Source: Clostridiales bacterium (GTDB lineage: Bacteria > Bacillota > Clostridia > Saccharofermentanales > Saccharofermentanaceae). From it: a DNA stretch of 39,615 nt. Shown here piece by piece: positions 1 to 7,798 of this stretch. The stretch lies in NCBI GenBank assembly GCA_017561715.1, contig JAFZBN010000007.1:1-39615 (forward strand), written 5' to 3'. How positions within the stretch are numbered: position 1 is the stretch's first letter; every line of letters starts with the position of its first letter. A program made the position numbers and the translations under genes. Under the pieces are notes generated by a model, which had not been told where the DNA came from, did no database searches, and saw only the letters and a program-made list of their open reading frames with translations.

Positions 1-62
1 AGCGGTAAGGCACGGGACTTTGACTCCCGCATTCGTAGGTCCGAATCCTGCTACCCCAGCCA
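1..62 (+). tRNA. tRNA-Gln (TTG), 5' end cut off by the window
   Basis: The anticodon stem CGGGA/TCCCG encloses the loop CTTTGAC, giving anticodon TTG (Gln, CAA codon). A T-arm with TCCGAAT loop follows, and the 3' end carries an encoded CCA at 60-62. The acceptor 5' strand and part of the D-arm lie before the window. Only 3 nt separate it from the next tRNA, so the two are probably one transcript. Confidence 0.93.
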
Positions 63-65
63 TAT

Positions 66-141
66 GGTTCACTAGCTCAGTCGGTAGAGCACTTGACTTT
101 TAATCAAGGGGTCTGGAGTTCGAGCCTCCAGTGAGCCACCA
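66..141 (+). tRNA. tRNA-Lys (TTT)
   Basis: The acceptor stem GGTTCAC pairs with GTGAGCC, and the anticodon stem CTTGA/TCAAG holds the loop CTTTTAA with anticodon TTT. The T-loop is TTCGAGC, and CCA is encoded at 139-141. All four arms are complete at 76 nt. It is the last gene of a tRNA cluster that begins before the window. Confidence 0.97.
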
Positions 142-154
142 ACGGATCAACGAG

Positions 155-186
155 GGCTGTCTCGACTGTGAGACAGCCATTTTTTA
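155..186 (+). terminator. Rho-independent terminator of the tRNA cluster
   Basis: A perfect 9-bp stem GGCTGTCTC/GAGACAGCC (155-163 with 170-178) has a 6-nt loop and is followed by a T-run starting at 180. It lies 13 nt after tRNA-Lys and ends that transcript. Confidence 0.93.
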
Positions 187-308
187 TGCCCTTTTGAACC
201 TTCCCTTTGACTTTTTCGGCGAGAAATGTGATATTACTGTAACCAATAGAAAACATAGTTTTGATACTATAAACTCGATTACATATATGAGGTTAAGGTA
301 AAACGTAA

Positions 309-2405
309 ATGCTACGTAAAATGAAACACATAAGCCAAAGAGCCATTGCACGAGTATGTGCAGCGGCGCTTTCGTGCGTCCTGCTGATGGGTGTTATCCC
401 GATGGCGGGAAGATCGGTCGCGGATACGGTCCAGTACGGTACGGTCATCGTAGGTACTGCCAATGTCAGAAATAATCCGGGTACCGTAAATACCACGGTA
501 ATCGATGTTCTCGGAAACGGAGCACGTGTTATCGTCGGTGATGTCGTGACCGTTCCGAATGATCCTTCAGGAAGTACGGTATGGTGCCAGGTCACATATT
601 CCAACAGTGACGGAACTCTTTTTAAAGGATATATCGTAGATTCCTTCCTGGCAAAGGACGCGAATAATACAGCGGATGCCGCTTTTGAAAGTGAGATCTC
701 TGTTTTCCCTGAAACGTACAAGATCTATCTCCGCGCACTTCACAAAAACCATCCGAACTGGCATTTTACTCCTGTTTCGGCATCGAAGAGCTTTAATGAT
801 ACGGTCGCTCTCGAATCCAGACTCGGTGTCAGCCTGATTGAAAACTCTGTAAATGATGCTTGGAAATCAACTGAACCCGGCGCATATGACTGGACGACGG
901 GTACATTCACACCTTATGACGGAAAGACTTGGGTCAATGCCTCGAATAAGGTCGTTATGTATTATCTTGATCCGAGAAACATGTTAAGTGAAGAGCTGGT
1001 GTTCCAGTTTATCGAACTTTCTTACAATCCCGCTTATCACACGATCGATTCGGTCCAGGCGATGCTGAACGGAACGTTTATGCAGTCACAGAACATTCTG
1101 AACTTCAATGACGTTCCGACATCCTTTGCCCAGACTTTCTGTAATGCCGCCGTTCTTTCCGGAGCCAATCCGGTCTTCCTGGCGGCAAAAGTCATTCAGG
1201 AGGTTTCTCCTACGGGCAGTAATTCCGTTTCCGGTAATTACTACTCTTCTTATTACAAAAAATCCTATCCGGGTCTTTATAACTATTTTAACATCGGTGC
1301 CTACTCAAGCCCCGATCCGGTAGCGAATGGTCTTGCTTTTGCCAGAGACGGATGGAAAAACTCTGACGGAACACCTAATAAAGCGAAAAATGACGCGCAT
1401 TATCTGCCGTGGACCTCACCTTACAGATCTATTGTCGGAGGCAGTATCTTCATCGCGAATTCCTATATCAACATCGGACAGAGCACGATCTATCAGATGA
1501 AGTTCAATATCGCTCCGAAGGATGTATCTCAGTACGGAAACCACCAGTACATGACCAATATCCGCGGTGCCGCGTCTGAAGGGCAGAAGATGTACAAGGC
1601 TTATAACAAAGCAGGTCTTCTGAATACAGAACTGCATTTCAATATCCCTGTATACAGCGGACTTCCGGATGCTCCATGTCAGCTTCCGAGAGAAAGTGGT
1701 AACCCGAATGCTTACCTCAAAGAGCTTTCCGTTGACGGATATCTCCTGACACCTCAGTTCAATCCGACTGAATGCGCAGACTATTCTCTCGTAGTTCCGG
1801 CATCCTGTTCTTCGATCCAGGTAACGGCGCTTCCGGCTTCTGATAAGGCAACTGTCACAGGTGCAGGTACTATCGCTCTCGGTGATGGTGTAACGACAGT
1901 TTCGATCCTTTGTACCGCTCAGAACGGAACATCTAAGACGTATACGTTGAGCGTTGCTAAGAATACGGCGGCTTATGACAACTATTTCTCGACGACGATT
2001 CCGAACAACGAAGTCTTCTTCGGCGGAATCTCGCCTGAGTCTTCCGTTGCCGGGGTAAAAGCACTGTTCACGGTCAAGGATGGTTACAGTCTTACCTATC
2101 TGAATATGAACGGCCAGCCGAAGGACGATGCCGCGCTGATCAGCACTGGTGACCTTGTAGAGATCCTCGACAGCACAGGTAAGGTCGTTTATGTCGGCGC
2201 GGTATTTATCAGAGGTGACGCGAACTGTGACGGCAAGATCAGTTCTGCGGACCTGACGATCATCTCCAGATATATCCTCGGTATCGGAACGCTTACCGAT
2301 GCCGGTAAGTGCGGCGCAGATGCCAATAAGGACGGCAAGGTCTCGGCCGCCGACCTGACATTGATCTCGAGATACATTCTCAAACTGAGTACGATCACTC
2401 AGTAA
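309..2405 (+). CDS. Exported beta-N-acetylglucosaminidase with SH3, cadherin-like and C-terminal dockerin domains
   Basis: This is a predicted secreted peptidoglycan hydrolase of the LytD/LytB glucosaminidase type, cutting glycan strands outside the membrane. A basic N-terminus and hydrophobic stretch form a signal peptide with likely cleavage after SVA (residue 38). Residues about 43-116 resemble a bacterial SH3 domain. Residues about 140-460 carry family landmarks: YYLDPRNML, an IQEVSPTGS segment with the probable catalytic Glu, YNYFNIGAY and the HQYMTNIRG block. Residues about 470-551 resemble a cadherin-like beta-sandwich. Residues 635-698 form a type I dockerin with two calcium loops (DANCDGKISSADL and DANKDGKVSAADL), each followed by an ISRYIL helix. 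The start could be 309 or 321, as the Shine-Dalgarno (AAGG, 295-298) is weak. The next gene encodes a cohesin-like protein, the natural partner of a dockerin. It probably heads a three-gene operon. Confidence 0.88.
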   Translation: MLRKMKHISQRAIARVCAAALSCVLLMGVIPMAGRSVADTVQYGTVIVGTANVRNNPGTVNTTVIDVLGNGARVIVGDVVTVPNDPSGSTVWCQVTYSNSDGTLFKGYIVDSFLAKDANNTADAAFESEISVFPETYKIYLRALHKNHPNWHFTPVSASKSFNDTVALESRLGVSLIENSVNDAWKSTEPGAYDWTTGTFTPYDGKTWVNASNKVVMYYLDPRNMLSEELVFQFIELSYNPAYHTIDSVQAMLNGTFMQSQNILNFNDVPTSFAQTFCNAAVLSGANPVFLAAKVIQEVSPTGSNSVSGNYYSSYYKKSYPGLYNYFNIGAYSSPDPVANGLAFARDGWKNSDGTPNKAKNDAHYLPWTSPYRSIVGGSIFIANSYINIGQSTIYQMKFNIAPKDVSQYGNHQYMTNIRGAASEGQKMYKAYNKAGLLNTELHFNIPVYSGLPDAPCQLPRESGNPNAYLKELSVDGYLLTPQFNPTECADYSLVVPASCSSIQVTALPASDKATVTGAGTIALGDGVTTVSILCTAQNGTSKTYTLSVAKNTAAYDNYFSTTIPNNEVFFGGISPESSVAGVKALFTVKDGYSLTYLNMNGQPKDDAALISTGDLVEILDSTGKVVYVGAVFIRGDANCDGKISSADLTIISRYILGIGTLTDAGKCGADANKDGKVSAADLTLISRYILKLSTITQ

Positions 2406-2441
2406 ACGATAACGAATGCGAAGAAAGCAGAGGAAGAAGAA

Positions 2442-4265
2442 ATGAAAGCAAACACATTGAATTTCTTGAAAAAAGCGTGCGCTTTTGTCGTATCGGCTAC
2501 TTTAGTAGTCGGAGTGCTTAAGGCAGGAAAAGTATTCGCGGATCCCGCGTGCAGCCTTTCGAAAAGCGGCAGCGCGGAAGTCGGAAAGACTATCAGCATT
2601 AATGTCGGTATCAGTGGCGACGGCCCTTACGGCGGATTTAACGGATCGGTAAGCTACGACAGTGCCTACTTTGAGATGGTAGGTATCAGTGCCGGCGGAT
2701 ATGGCGCCGCGAACTTCAGTAAGTCCGGAAGTTCTTTTCTCGACTATAACTGTAATATCCCATCCGGAGCGACGGTTGCCGTGATCCAGCTGAAATGTTT
2801 GCAGGAAGGTACTTCTTCCGTATCTGTCAGCATGAACGTATCCAGCATTGACGGTACTGCGGACTTCAGCACAGGCTCTTCCGCGAGCATTACGATCTCT
2901 GCTCCGGTCGTTCTTTCCGGCAACGCGAACCTCAGTAGTCTTACTGTCGCGCCGGGAACATTGAGCCCCGCTTTTTCCAAGGGAACAACGAATTATCACG
3001 TAACGGTACCTGAAACAACATCTTCCATTGCCGTAACGGCTACGCCGGAAGATTCTAAGGCAAAAGTATCACTGAACGGTGTTCAGAAATCCCTGGCTCC
3101 CGGTGATAACACTGTAAAGGTTTCTGTCACTGCGGAAAACGGAGATGTGAAGACGTATAAGATCCTTGTTACCCGTGGAGCGCCGACGCCGACACCGGAA
3201 CCGTATCCGGTCATCGTCAATGGGGAGAACAGCTATACGATCTTAGAGCCCGAAACGCTTGAAACGATCCCGACAGGGTTTGCCTGGTCGGAGACGACAT
3301 ATAACTCCAAGATGGTTCCGTGCCTTGTCGGTCCTTCCGGTACTCTGATGATGTGGCTGCTTGGGGATAACGGTAACGGCCTTTATATCTATGACTTAAG
3401 TACACAGACAGTTGCTCCTTGTTACGCGTATACGAATGATGCCGTTTCCATGATGATCCTTCCGATCCCTTCGGATTATGTCATTCCGAACGGTTATGAG
3501 AAATCGACTTATACATATCAGGAACATGAAGTAGAAGTACTGAGAAATACAGAGCATCCCGAGCTTCCGTCACTGATCTATCTGATGGACGCGACAGGTA
3601 CCGAAAGCATCTATTACCTTGACGAACAGACAGGAATGATCCTGCCGTTCCGTGGCGATATCTCCGACCTGATCGCGACGCCGACTCCGGTTCCGACGGA
3701 TACACCGACGCCTTCTCCGTCTCCGGTTCCGACAGAAACTCCGGTTGAAACAGTTGCAGCCGAAGCAGGAACTTCCGGCGGAAACAGATATAAGCTCGCG
3801 ACGATCGTTCTGGCCGGTGTCAGCTGTCTTCTCCTTATCGCTTTCGTAGTTCTTCTGGTAATGCGTATGAGAGACAGAAATGACATGGATCAGGGATACA
3901 TGGAAGAGGAAGAAGTACAGGAGCCTGAAGAAGACGACAGCGATGTTGACATGAATGAAGAAGCGTCTGACAATGAAGGCGACCATTATTACCAGTTCGG
4001 TGACGAAGAGCCTGAGATGCGTCGACCGGGAGCCAAGCGCGCCGGCGAAGACCTTGGTAAGGCACCGGAAGTAAAGAAAGAAGAACCGCTTCCGGAGTTC
4101 CCGGAATTCCCGGAAAAGAAGCCTGAACCGGTGATCGAGCCGTCCATGCCTACTCCTTTGATCACAGTCGTCGATCTCAAAGACATTGCATCTGATGATG
4201 ATTCGGATATCGAAAATCCGTCTGACGAAGAGAAAAAAGACGAGGATAACGATGGTGAAGTATGA
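2442..4265 (+). CDS. Membrane-anchored cohesin-like protein with cadherin-like domain and acidic cytoplasmic tail
   Basis: This is a 607-aa type I membrane protein. The signal peptide cleaves after VFA (residue 33). Residues about 36-148 look like a short cohesin domain: VGKTISINV, a VSYDSAYFEMVGISAG segment matching the YDP-LEVV core of cohesins, and strands to about 148. A cadherin-like beta-sandwich follows (about 152-236), then an unassigned extracellular region (about 246-408), a Pro/Thr linker (about 409-432) and one transmembrane helix (about 452-474). The cytosolic tail of about 130 residues is rich in Asp/Glu. A strong ribosome site (AGGAAG, 2431-2436) sets the start. It lies 36 bp after the dockerin-bearing hydrolase, so it likely tethers that enzyme to the membrane. 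The cohesin call rests on pattern similarity, not on a profile search. Confidence 0.8.
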   Translation: MKANTLNFLKKACAFVVSATLVVGVLKAGKVFADPACSLSKSGSAEVGKTISINVGISGDGPYGGFNGSVSYDSAYFEMVGISAGGYGAANFSKSGSSFLDYNCNIPSGATVAVIQLKCLQEGTSSVSVSMNVSSIDGTADFSTGSSASITISAPVVLSGNANLSSLTVAPGTLSPAFSKGTTNYHVTVPETTSSIAVTATPEDSKAKVSLNGVQKSLAPGDNTVKVSVTAENGDVKTYKILVTRGAPTPTPEPYPVIVNGENSYTILEPETLETIPTGFAWSETTYNSKMVPCLVGPSGTLMMWLLGDNGNGLYIYDLSTQTVAPCYAYTNDAVSMMILPIPSDYVIPNGYEKSTYTYQEHEVEVLRNTEHPELPSLIYLMDATGTESIYYLDEQTGMILPFRGDISDLIATPTPVPTDTPTPSPSPVPTETPVETVAAEAGTSGGNRYKLATIVLAGVSCLLLIAFVVLLVMRMRDRNDMDQGYMEEEEVQEPEEDDSDVDMNEEASDNEGDHYYQFGDEEPEMRRPGAKRAGEDLGKAPEVKKEEPLPEFPEFPEKKPEPVIEPSMPTPLITVVDLKDIASDDDSDIENPSDEEKKDEDNDGEV

Positions 4266-4857
4266 GATCATCAATCCCGTTAAGGGGGCCGTCCTTTCGG
4301 TCGCGACAAAGAGGCTGATCCTTTCAGTTTATAAACCGTCTGCAAGCAGCGCGGTTACGGACTATCTTGTCCGTAACCGTGCTTTTCATAAGAAGTATTC
4401 TCAGCAGCATAAAGACAGATATTTCACGGTTTCTGAACAGAAGGTGTTTTTAAAATCGGATCTTCATATGTTCAACCGGAATGAGATGGTGCCTTTCTGG
4501 ATCACAAAGCCGGATGAGCCGGATAAGATCATTGGTCGAATCTCCTTTTACAGCATCATCGGCGGCAGCATGAACACGTGCTATGTCGGTTATCATCTGG
4601 ATGAGAAATGCCAGGGACAGGGCTATATGAAAGAAGCGCTGGAAGCGGGCTGCCGGTTCATGTTCAAGTACTATAAACTTCACAGGATCGAGGCGGATAT
4701 ACTCCCCGGCAATCAGAGATCTCTTGCCGTCGTGAAAAACTGCGGATTTGAGAAGATGGGCTATAACATCAAGTTTATGGAGATTGACGGGAAATATCAG
4801 GATCATGAGATGTATGTGCGATTGAACCCTGAAGTTGAAAATGTAATCTCTTTGTAA
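4252..4857 (+). CDS. GNAT-family N-acetyltransferase (RimJ/RimL-like)
   Basis: A 201-aa protein with GNAT acetyl-CoA-binding features. The DEKCQGQGYMKEAL segment is the motif A pyrophosphate loop (Q/RxxGxG/A). It is followed by a helix and the LPGNQRSLAVVKNCGFEKMG segment, typical of ribosomal-protein or amino-acid acetyltransferases that modify N-termini. The start at 4252 is preferred because GAGG (4242-4245) lies 6 nt upstream; this makes it overlap the cohesin gene by 14 bp, implying translational coupling. The substrate cannot be told from sequence. Coupling to a surface-protein pair is curious, but GNAT genes are common passengers. Confidence 0.85.
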   Translation: MVKYEIINPVKGAVLSVATKRLILSVYKPSASSAVTDYLVRNRAFHKKYSQQHKDRYFTVSEQKVFLKSDLHMFNRNEMVPFWITKPDEPDKIIGRISFYSIIGGSMNTCYVGYHLDEKCQGQGYMKEALEAGCRFMFKYYKLHRIEADILPGNQRSLAVVKNCGFEKMGYNIKFMEIDGKYQDHEMYVRLNPEVENVISL

Positions 4858-4864
4858 AATTCAT

Positions 4865-4895
4865 TTGCAATAATTCGCAAAGAATGGTGTACTAT
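4865..4895 (+). promoter_or_regulatory. Possible promoter of the SH3 lipoprotein gene
   Basis: TTGCAA (4865-4870) and TACTAT (4890-4895) are separated by 19 bp, longer than the ideal 17. A TG directly precedes the -10. It is the best candidate in this AT-rich gap before the gene at 4935. Confidence 0.4.
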
Positions 4896-4934
4896 TAAAT
4901 TAGAGTGAAAATATATCGTGAAGGAGCGTGTCCT

Positions 4935-5372
4935 ATGAAACGATCTTCTATAATTGCAAAAGCACTGGGTTTGTCCATGGCATGTTCCATGGTGCTTGCT
5001 ATTACGGCTTGCGGCGGTAAGGGTAAGGAAGAATCTTCCGAAACGCCGGAATCTACTACAGAAACGACTCCGATGGTCACTGTTGCTCCGACAACTGTCG
5101 AGACAACATTGCTTGAATACGGTATGACTATCCAGGAAAATGATCAGGCTGTTACATGGAAAGAAGAAGCCATCGAAGCCAAGATCATGTATGCAAATGT
5201 TAAAACATATCTGAACGTCAGAAAAGGACCGGGGCCGGATTATGCCGGTGTTGCGAAGTTCTCTAAAGGCATGCAGATCGTTGTCGTAGCTAAGACCGAA
5301 AACGGCTGGTATAAGACGGACGACGGTTTCTATGTTTCCGGCGAATATCTCTCCGAGACAGTTCCATCTTAA
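4935..5372 (+). CDS. SH3-domain lipoprotein
   Basis: A 145-aa exported lipoprotein. The signal peptide ends in the lipobox ITAC, with Cys26 as the lipidation site, followed by a glycine/lysine stretch and a Thr/Glu-rich linker. Residues about 84-140 form a bacterial SH3 domain with the hallmark YLNVRKGPGPDY and a closing GWYKTDDGFYVSGEYL segment. Such domains usually bind peptidoglycan or mediate protein contacts on the cell surface. The start at 4935 is set by AAGGAG (4921-4926) 8 nt upstream; an in-frame start 30 nt earlier lacks a ribosome site. It is apparently monocistronic, between its own promoter and the tRNA promoter. Confidence 0.88.
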   Translation: MKRSSIIAKALGLSMACSMVLAITACGGKGKEESSETPESTTETTPMVTVAPTTVETTLLEYGMTIQENDQAVTWKEEAIEAKIMYANVKTYLNVRKGPGPDYAGVAKFSKGMQIVVVAKTENGWYKTDDGFYVSGEYLSETVPS

Positions 5373-5400
5373 CAGCTGTCTGACATTTCAAAATTTCTTC

Positions 5401-5429
5401 TAGACAAGCCGACTTTCGTGTAGTATTAT
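5401..5429 (+). promoter_or_regulatory. Sigma-A promoter of the tRNA-Gly/tRNA-Arg unit
   Basis: TAGACA (5401-5406; 5/6 to the -35 consensus) and TATTAT (5424-5429; 5/6 to the -10) are spaced exactly 17 bp. It lies about 40 bp before tRNA-Gly. A CTAGAC -35 like that before the PH-domain gene at 12928 is seen. Confidence 0.78.
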
Positions 5430-5469
5430 ATCTAGGCAAGTTTGCAAGATGACTATGCGAAAGTTACTT

Positions 5470-5543
5470 GCGGGTGTAGTTCAATGGTAGAACTCCAGCC
5501 TTCCAAGCTGATCACGTGGGTTCGATTCCCATCACCCGCTCCA
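5470..5543 (+). tRNA. tRNA-Gly (TCC)
   Basis: The acceptor GCGGGTG pairs with CACCCGC. The anticodon loop CTTCCAA gives TCC (GGA codon). The T-loop is TTCGATT and CCA is encoded (5541-5543). The outermost anticodon-stem pair appears to be a C-A mismatch, leaving CAGC/GCTG. Confidence 0.96.
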
Positions 5544-5544
5544 T

Positions 5545-5572
5545 GAATGACGATCCCTTGTGATCGTCATTC
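5545..5572 (+). repeat. Perfect 11-bp hairpin between two tRNA genes
   Basis: GAATGACGATC (5545-5555) pairs perfectly with GATCGTCATTC (5562-5572) around a 6-nt loop. There is no T-run after it, so it is not a standard terminator. It may be an RNA processing spacer or a weak attenuator between tRNA-Gly and tRNA-Arg. Confidence 0.75.
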
Positions 5573-5581
5573 TTACAACGT

Positions 5582-5658
5582 GGGTCCATAGCTCAGCTGG
5601 ATAGAGCAACAGCCTTCTAAGCTGTGGGCCGGAGGTTCGAATCCCCCTGGGCTCACCA
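5582..5658 (+). tRNA. tRNA-Arg (TCT)
   Basis: The acceptor GGGTCCA pairs with TGGGCTC, using two G-U pairs. The anticodon stem ACAGC/GCTGT holds the loop CTTCTAA with anticodon TCT (AGA codon). The T-loop is TTCGAAT and CCA is encoded (5656-5658). The length is 77 nt. Confidence 0.96.
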
Positions 5659-5667
5659 TGTATGATC

Positions 5668-5697
5668 AAGGAGCAATCGAAAGATAGCTCCTTTTTT
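5668..5697 (+). terminator. Terminator after tRNA-Arg
   Basis: The stem AAGGAGC/GCTCCTT (5668-5674 with 5687-5693) has a 12-nt loop and runs into six T residues. It closes the two-tRNA transcript. Confidence 0.9.
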
Positions 5698-5749
5698 CAT
5701 GTTTTCACTAAATTTTGTAGTATTTGTCGCTTCCGACCACATGATGTTG

Positions 5750-5758
5750 TGGTATAAT
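5750..5758 (+). promoter_or_regulatory. Extended -10 promoter of the topoisomerase operon
   Basis: TGG directly precedes a consensus TATAAT (5753-5758), the TGn extended -10 arrangement. The -35 region is poor (TTCCGA at 5731-5736, 16 bp spacing), as is common when an extended -10 is present. It is 34 bp upstream of the B-subunit start. Confidence 0.75.
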
Positions 5759-5792
5759 CTTATGGATTATAAGTATGTGAGGTTATATATAT

Positions 5793-7778
5793 ATGCCAAG
5801 CAAGTCTTCGTATGGAAACGACACCATTACCGCGTTAAAAGGCGCGGATCGCGTTCGTAAACGTCCGGGCGTCATCTTCGGATCTGACGGCCTTGAGGGT
5901 TGCGAGCACTCATTTTTCGAGATCTTAAGTAACTCGATCGACGAAGCAAGAGAAGGATACGGTAATAAGATCGAAGTTGTCCGCTATAAGGACGGATCGA
6001 TCTCTGTTGAGGACTTCGGTCGTGGTATCCCGCTTGACTATAATACGAAAGAGCAGCGCTTTAACTGGGAACTTGTCTACTGCGAGCTTTACGCGGGCGG
6101 TAAGTACAATAACGATACCGGTGAGAGCTATGAGTTCAGCTTGGGCTTAAATGGTCTCGGTGCCTGCGCTACGCAGTATTCTTCCGAGTACTTCGATGTC
6201 ACCGTTTTCCGTGACGGCTATAAGTACAGCCTGCATTTTGAAAAGGGCGAGAATATCGGAGGACTTCTTAAGGAACCGACCCGCTTTAAGCGTACCGGTA
6301 CGATCCAGAAATGGAAGCCGGACCGTGAAGTATTCACCGACATTAACATCCCGCTCGATGCTTTCCTTCAGATCCTGAAGCGTCAGGCCGTCGTTAACAG
6401 CGGCGTTACGTTCCTTCTGAAAGATGAGGAGAGCGGTGAAGAATTTACTTTCTGCTATCCTTCGGGAATCGAAGGATATGTTGCCGAGTTTAGTGGCGAG
6501 AAGGGTCTTTCCTCTCCGGCATCTTTTGACGGTATGGGAAGAGGTAAGGACAGAGCGGATAAGCCGGAATATAAGGTCAAGTGCCAGGTAGCTTTCTGCT
6601 TCAATAATGAGACGAATGTCCTTGAGTACTACCACAACTCCAGTTTCCTCGAGCATGGCGGCGCTCCGGATAAGGCCGTGAGAAGTGCTTTTACCGCGGA
6701 GATCGACAGACAGATCCGCGCCAGAGACAAGTATAAGGCCAATGAAAGCAAGATCGTTTTCCAGGACATCGCGGACAGCTTGATCCTTGTCACGAGTTCT
6801 TTCTCCACTCAGACGAGCTACGAGAACCAGACGAAGAAGGCGATCACGAACAAGTTCATCCAGGATTTCATGGCAGATCTGATCCGCCAGAAACTGGAAG
6901 TATGGTTTATCGAGAATAAGCCCGAGGGCGACCGTGTCGTTGAGCAGATCCTGATCAACAAGAGATCACGTGAAAATGCCGAAAAGACGCGTCTTAACGT
7001 TAAGAAGAAGCTCATGGGCAGTATCGATATCAACAACCGCGTCAAGAAGTTTGTAGACTGCAGGACCAAGGATATCGAGCAAAGAGAACTCTATATCGTA
7101 GAGGGTGACTCCGCTTTGGGTTCCTGTAAGATGGGCCGTGACGCGGAGTTCCAGGCGATCATGCCGGTAAGAGGTAAGATCCTGAACTGCCTGAAAGCCG
7201 ATTATCCGACGATCTTTAAGAGTGAGATCATCACGGACCTCGTTAAGGTCCTCGGCTGCGGCGTCGAGATCCAGACGAAGCACAATAAAGACCTTTCGTC
7301 TTTCGATCTTTCGCTCCTTCGCTGGAACAAGGTCATCATCTGTACCGATGCCGATGTCGACGGTTTCCATATCCGCACGCTGATCCTTGCGATGATCTTC
7401 CGACTGATGCCGACACTGATCCGTGAAGGCAAGGTCTTTATCGCGGAATCTCCGCTCTTTGAGATCACCTACAGAAACAAGGGTGAAGAGAAGACGATGT
7501 TCGCGTATAACGAGAAGGAAAAGGCCGAGATCCTTCAGAAGTATCCGCCGGAGAAATGCACACTTCAGCGTTCCAAGGGTCTTGGTGAGAATGAGCCTGA
7601 AATGATGTGGGAGACGACCATGAACCCCGTCACGAGAAGACTCATCAAGGTCGTTCCGGGCGATGAAGCGGCAACGATGGAGACATTTGAGCTCCTGCTC
7701 GGTGATAATCTCCAGGGCAGAAAAGAACATATCGAGCGTGACGGTCACCTTTACCTCGAGATGCTGGATGTAGACTGA
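5793..7778 (+). CDS. parE: Type IIA DNA topoisomerase, ATPase (B) subunit, ParE/GyrB-like
   Basis: This is the ATP-hydrolysing subunit of a type II topoisomerase, which works with the A subunit encoded next. The GHKL ATPase shows the N-box (ILSNSIDEAREG), the GRGIP motif and the ATP-lid glycines (GLNGLGA). The Toprim domain has the catalytic Glu437 in EGDSALGS, the acidic triad Asp519/521/523 in DADVDG, and RSKGLGENEP near the C-terminus. Length (661 aa) suits ParE or short GyrB. The usual EGDSAGGS reads EGDSALGS and the usual YKGLGE reads SKGLGE, so this is a divergent paralogue rather than a textbook gyrase. The start has GAGG at 5779-5782. Topoisomerase IV is the best guess, but gyrase versus topo IV cannot be fixed by eye. 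Confidence 0.85.
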   Translation: MPSKSSYGNDTITALKGADRVRKRPGVIFGSDGLEGCEHSFFEILSNSIDEAREGYGNKIEVVRYKDGSISVEDFGRGIPLDYNTKEQRFNWELVYCELYAGGKYNNDTGESYEFSLGLNGLGACATQYSSEYFDVTVFRDGYKYSLHFEKGENIGGLLKEPTRFKRTGTIQKWKPDREVFTDINIPLDAFLQILKRQAVVNSGVTFLLKDEESGEEFTFCYPSGIEGYVAEFSGEKGLSSPASFDGMGRGKDRADKPEYKVKCQVAFCFNNETNVLEYYHNSSFLEHGGAPDKAVRSAFTAEIDRQIRARDKYKANESKIVFQDIADSLILVTSSFSTQTSYENQTKKAITNKFIQDFMADLIRQKLEVWFIENKPEGDRVVEQILINKRSRENAEKTRLNVKKKLMGSIDINNRVKKFVDCRTKDIEQRELYIVEGDSALGSCKMGRDAEFQAIMPVRGKILNCLKADYPTIFKSEIITDLVKVLGCGVEIQTKHNKDLSSFDLSLLRWNKVIICTDADVDGFHIRTLILAMIFRLMPTLIREGKVFIAESPLFEITYRNKGEEKTMFAYNEKEKAEILQKYPPEKCTLQRSKGLGENEPEMMWETTMNPVTRRLIKVVPGDEAATMETFELLLGDNLQGRKEHIERDGHLYLEMLDVD

Positions 7779-7798
7779 TTTAAGAAGAGAGAACGAAC

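Noticed and set aside
207..237. Possible promoter TTGACT ... TATTAC before the dockerin gene
   Set aside because: Spacing is 19 bp and the -10 is poor; several other weak options exist in this AT-rich gap, so none is called.
3670..3747. Short tandem repeat in the cohesin gene
   Set aside because: It encodes the Pro/Thr linker; it is a protein-level low-complexity segment, not a DNA repeat element.
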